Below are positions 61,601 to 64,000 of a stretch of 64,000 nucleotides of DNA, piece by piece. Source of the DNA: Haloplanus vescus (GTDB lineage: Archaea > Halobacteriota > Halobacteria > Halobacteriales > Haloferacaceae). Position 1 is the stretch's first letter; each line of letters starts with the position of its first letter. The stretch is from the NCBI RefSeq assembly GCF_900107665.1, contig NZ_FNQT01000004.1, forward strand, positions 1-64,000, in the 5' to 3' direction. Below the pieces are notes generated by a model. The model did no database searches, had not been told where the DNA came from, and saw only the letters and a list, made by a program, of their open reading frames with translations. Both the position numbers and the translations under genes were made by a program.

Positions 61601-64000
61601 TAATTGCACGGTTCCGAGGCTGGGGATAGCAGCCCCGTCTGGGCTTTCGCTGAACGAGTGCCAGTTGCTACAGAGCCACGCGCTGTTAGCGACTGTTTCG
61701 GCAAGGTCTGGCCATAGGAGCAAGATTGCGTCCCGATACTTCTCGCGAGCTCGACCATCAGATATCTGAGGTAGATCGGGGAAGTACCACCAGACCGGCA
61801 TAAGTGCCTCTTGCGAATCGTTTGCAGCCCATGTTTCCTCGTCGCATTCCAGCCAGTTGTTTCCACAGCCCGTTGAGTGGGTGGCGGTGAATGCAGGATG
61901 ATTGTCTGACCGCCACATGACGTCGGTATAGGTATCTAAAACCTCGTCTGGCACGTCGAATCCGTCGTCTTCGTTGAGGGGTTCTCCGCGAGCGAGATTC
62001 TGGGCATCGGCAACGCTAATTGTACCTGCCTCACGATCGTCGTCTCCTCTGGTCGGCAACACCCATCGCCAATCGATTCGAGGGCCGATCTGTACGCCCA
62101 GATGAATCAGGAAGTCCAGACGCAAGACCCGCTGGAGCCCCTCGCTACTTGACCAACTTCCAAACACCCGTTGCCAATAGTCGCTTTCTGGTTCCGCGAG
62201 TGTCGGTGTCTCGGACGGTGTTACGCTGGACGCCTTCTCGATGACCGCTGCCCATCGCCGAAACGTAGTTGCTCGGGACTCTTCGTGTGACCCTGCGTCG
62301 AAGAATCGATCTGAACTCGAATCGATTCCTTCTAGAATATCTGCAGCTGCTTCGAACTCGCTTACCCATTCGGTCCCGAATACGATTTGTTCGGCAGGAA
62401 GCGTTTCGTCCTGCCCGTCCTGGTGTCCGATTGGCAATTCAACCTGCTGGGTGTAGCGCCGCTCAAGATAGTCATCGTAGTCGGAAGGCAATTTGTTCGT
62501 CTTGGCACCAGTTAATGTGGCCTCTACCTCGTCGAATCGACGATTCCGATTGGGGATTGGATGAAGCCACTTCGCTATCTGTCCACGTGTTACCGTCTCG
62601 TAGAGTGTCGAGAGATAACCGATAACGCTAGAATCGGAAGTTCTCTCCCCCGAATATCCTCCAGCCTCTGCAGCAACCCGTCGGTAGAATTCTGCAGGGC
62701 TATCCAGATTTCTGGTCCCCCAGTCCCGGTTGAAACTCTCGAGTGGCCCGATCCATTCCGTTCGGAACGGGACCACGAACACGGGGAGTGTCGTCGGTGG
62801 GGATGGAAGTTCTGAGATAATTGACTCAGACGTCTGACTACTCCCGGTTCGGCGAAAGACAATACGCTCGCTCCGTTGTGCTCCGTGTCCCTGCCGCGTG
62901 TCTCCGCGAGAGCGAGCACGAACGAGATGTGTGACACCATTAGAGGCATCAGTGTCGTTAGCCTGGTGTGCTTCGGCGGGTATGAGGGGGACTCTTTTTT
63001 CCCCGAGCCGACCCGCTGCTCGCTTCACGTCTGAATCGTCGTCTAAGTCGAGTTCATCACCTTCAGAGGCTGATGTGAGGATCGAACAGATCGTCTCGAA
63101 GTACGCCTCCGCGTGTTCAACCCGTTCAACTGGTACCGCCCACCTACCAGAGGAAACAGCGCTTCCACTGAGCCCCCAGTACTCACACAGAATATCGATG
63201 CAGCCTCGGGCATTACCGGTGTCATCGTCGAAAAGACGCTCCAGAACCTCGGTCAGGCCCAGCCTCCTCGCACACTGGCGAAATGTATGCTCGGTGTCGC
63301 CCTGTAATGTAGAGACACGTTGACTCCAGGTGTCTCCCGACTCAATGACTGTCTCGGCTGGTAACGGTGCTTCGGGCGCGTCTCGACGAAGGGTCTCGAA
63401 CCCTCGAATGCGCTCGGGATCAAGCAGGGTATCCCGAGGGCATTGTGCGTCCGTGTCATCGGTCGGAACAATCGGAGAATCCTGAAGCAACGTGACCGCC
63501 TCCTGTACGCTCTCGGTTAGAGGCGTCCCGGAACCCGAACTGGGTTCCCCGCGTAACGGCATCGTCATCCAAGGCATCCACTGCCTGAATCCATCCCTGC
63601 TTGCTCCTCTCTCGTCGCCCCTCGCCAAGTCTGTCCCGGCGTCAGCAATTAAGTCTGGAAGCCGGTCAAGGATCTGTAGATTTTGTTGGTCGTCAGCGAG
63701 CGACTGCCTATCGAACTCGACCCGGAATGGTGCGTGGACGACGAACGGGAACGGGGTCGTAGCCTTCTCTATCGGGTAGTGGAGGTAGAGTGGCTTTGGC
63801 GATGGGTTCCAGTCATCCGTCGATTCGGGGGGCCGTTCGAACAGTAGGTGGATCTCGTCCCGTTCGTCTTGGTCGTCATTCGGAACAATCTCGTCATATG
63901 TTCGAGTGTAGCGTCTATACTGACGAGTCTGCGAGGTACCGTCGGCGGTCTGGACCGTATAATCGACTGACCTGCGAGTCGTATTGGAGTGTTCGTCTAT
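58670..64000 (-). CDS. Giant protein, possibly sacsin/GHKL-like, truncated at window end
   Basis: The frame is open from 64000 to the stop at 58670 and continues upstream, so at least 1776 residues belong to it. Near the visible N-terminal end is KPLYLHYPIEKATTPFPF, then FVVHAPFRVEFDRQSL, a string reminiscent of the segment after the ATPase in sacsin-like and related GHKL proteins. The remainder (~1500 residues) is helical with many acidic stretches. The first plausible internal start (TTG at 63628) is not the true start because coding continues upstream. Proteins of this size with HSP90-type ATPases occur in defence loci, but the ATPase is outside the window and the assignment is tentative. 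Confidence 0.6.
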   Translation of the reverse strand: MDEHSNTTRRSVDYTVQTADGTSQTRQYRRYTRTYDEIVPNDDQDERDEIHLLFERPPESTDDWNPSPKPLYLHYPIEKATTPFPFVVHAPFRVEFDRQSLADDQQNLQILDRLPDLIADAGTDLARGDERGASRDGFRQWMPWMTMPLRGEPSSGSGTPLTESVQEAVTLLQDSPIVPTDDTDAQCPRDTLLDPERIRGFETLRRDAPEAPLPAETVIESGDTWSQRVSTLQGDTEHTFRQCARRLGLTEVLERLFDDDTGNARGCIDILCEYWGLSGSAVSSGRWAVPVERVEHAEAYFETICSILTSASEGDELDLDDDSDVKRAAGRLGEKRVPLIPAEAHQANDTDASNGVTHLVRARSRGDTRQGHGAQRSERIVFRRTGSSQTSESIISELPSPPTTLPVFVVPFRTEWIGPLESFNRDWGTRNLDSPAEFYRRVAAEAGGYSGERTSDSSVIGYLSTLYETVTRGQIAKWLHPIPNRNRRFDEVEATLTGAKTNKLPSDYDDYLERRYTQQVELPIGHQDGQDETLPAEQIVFGTEWVSEFEAAADILEGIDSSSDRFFDAGSHEESRATTFRRWAAVIEKASSVTPSETPTLAEPESDYWQRVFGSWSSSEGLQRVLRLDFLIHLGVQIGPRIDWRWVLPTRGDDDREAGTISVADAQNLARGEPLNEDDGFDVPDEVLDTYTDVMWRSDNHPAFTATHSTGCGNNWLECDEETWAANDSQEALMPVWWYFPDLPQISDGRAREKYRDAILLLWPDLAETVANSAWLCSNWHSFSESPDGAAIPSLGTVQLAQAELWPVDSQFEDEGGNDRLTVEDGTTASAEKLIFDDAEQVRGAAQYLPRVDSSKLEQRLAPTSGSEAVDISSALRILGIREIDNLTPPMAAQRLNWFIGQFAVEKTPGQNPFDISASWSARALSVPIDALMRRLASGQTLADRLDERPEIRRWIRRDIWRLGTTVRITEGRNSKALKIGAEAPAPGAPSIAQQPVIFTQPLSSFSRDRLVRDARPFVERPSDSTEVARLLGTESSADEEATTVTFGIIIESEPPSPRPVSGGEVESGTDRLDTLRETLRQRQQYLLAAYLEQATAPDLEEKHDQLSAVVENRIAIVARDDDDDTQRNSAQWEPADGAKDGGLHIALFEDAVKRVDGDAIPPYLTADGIVQVLEQFDLADTFENVLFKGESALETEYRSALEEVRAEINELRTQRLEVIHHTLQGLVSTIAPTVSLTEGDELTVNARVTLNELHRLEDDPAAVTKSTLLQSWLNTLTEKCGFDNEVAIECIRAAATDDEAVRHRITYQLDQSVNSIDIDALVKAGYRWQTLETWPSAKGTAPVESYSTTIQRFRRFWNAVGRYEDEGEATLERAAKDAREATPAPKPNRRVAQFVPHAETLPSDICEVRLGALPYLKSTPEPLEHLRGAVRKWGRTEWEDLKQSDVIYTDQTIEERMESLIEAATTPNGGDKAFETALAKFYGTTSDYATDEGRTREDLTNEWLQGRDESLDSLASQISADGSASGGGSPTIGDSSGGEYGQPNVGIDARGREGELICLNRAWQRFQAAPVSVRSSILDRLETWRGHDRWRLKSVDEIATSWTSSGAVEATSPADVLRTKNLAETSDTRMAFHALFDTSAERGPGFDLIDPFAAMPETESVVSWTPEWMYRVESKAVAAERMRSGRIKLTGNELRMALRPGPLSPDDANTDQVRAFRYIIRLVGFSTDWRSDNDRTVNLLDIDNVDEFVGIEREEREILEKLRGGSFYISFYTEG

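Overview
The window looks like part of a large haloarchaeal replicon (megaplasmid or integrated plasmid). Most proteins are acidic and Asp/Glu-rich, the DNA is GC-rich, and there are two Orc1/Cdc6 initiators, an archaeal TFB, a HalOD1-domain protein, a TRAM protein, an IS1341-type TnpB and many small proteins typical of haloarchaeal plasmids. I saw no tRNA, rRNA or CRISPR array.

Layout. 1-7.6 kb: a truncated small gene, a TRAM protein, an overlapping AddAB/RecB-like helicase-nuclease pair and an unknown gene. 7.3-10.9 kb: a Type IIG restriction-modification enzyme with a small convergently oriented neighbour. 11.2-13.3 kb: an orc1/cdc6 gene behind a pair of inverted origin-box-like repeats, then an SRAP (YedK-like) gene. 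13.5-15.1 kb: a TnpB element. 15.3-18.7 kb: a tight three-gene cassette of a RecA-like protein with a degraded P-loop, a small charged protein and an exonuclease-dead family B DNA polymerase. 18.8-21.5 kb: a second orc1/cdc6 gene between two arrays of G-rich origin boxes, the best candidate replication origin. 22-26.2 kb: a SNF2-type helicase with an overlapping helix-hairpin-helix gene. 26.5-43.9 kb: an almost entirely minus-strand accessory region with a winged-helix regulator, SWIM zinc-finger protein, AbiE-type toxin/antitoxin, ArdC-like antirestriction protein, DUF932-like protein, a methyltransferase-CBS-HEPN fusion, a membrane-anchored Mrr-like endonuclease and many small proteins. 44.1-45.2 kb: a winged-helix/small-protein pair that looks like toxin-antitoxin. 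45.4-47.6 kb: a zinc-ribbon gene and TFB. 47.6-54.7 kb: an AT-richer island with a 1345-residue STAND NTPase and a convergent PD-(D/E)XK nuclease. 54.9-58.2 kb: an OB-fold protein and five small genes. 58.7 kb to the end: the C-terminal part of a giant protein, possibly sacsin/GHKL-like.

Two repeat families tie the middle of the window together. The first is a bipartite site, TTAACCAACA, 21-22 bases, TGTTGGTTAA, present nine times from 13.3 to 45.4 kb, always between genes or at a stop codon; its half-sites repeat every 31-32 bases, about three helical turns. The second is a leader hairpin found about twelve times, 7-60 nt upstream of minus-strand start codons, usually with a GGGTG core in or beside its loop and a T-rich or TTG-rich tract on its 5' side. 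Neither is explained by the encoded proteins. They may mark a plasmid-wide regulatory, segregation or recombination system.

The genes suggest a replicon that carries its own replication (orc1/cdc6, origin boxes, OB-fold protein), DNA-damage and mutagenesis functions (AddAB-like pair, SRAP, PolB cassette), a transcription factor, and layered defence and anti-defence genes (Type IIG, Mrr, AbiE, HEPN fusion, STAND NTPase, nuclease, ArdC). Functions come from motifs read by eye. DUF names come from memory and need a profile search.
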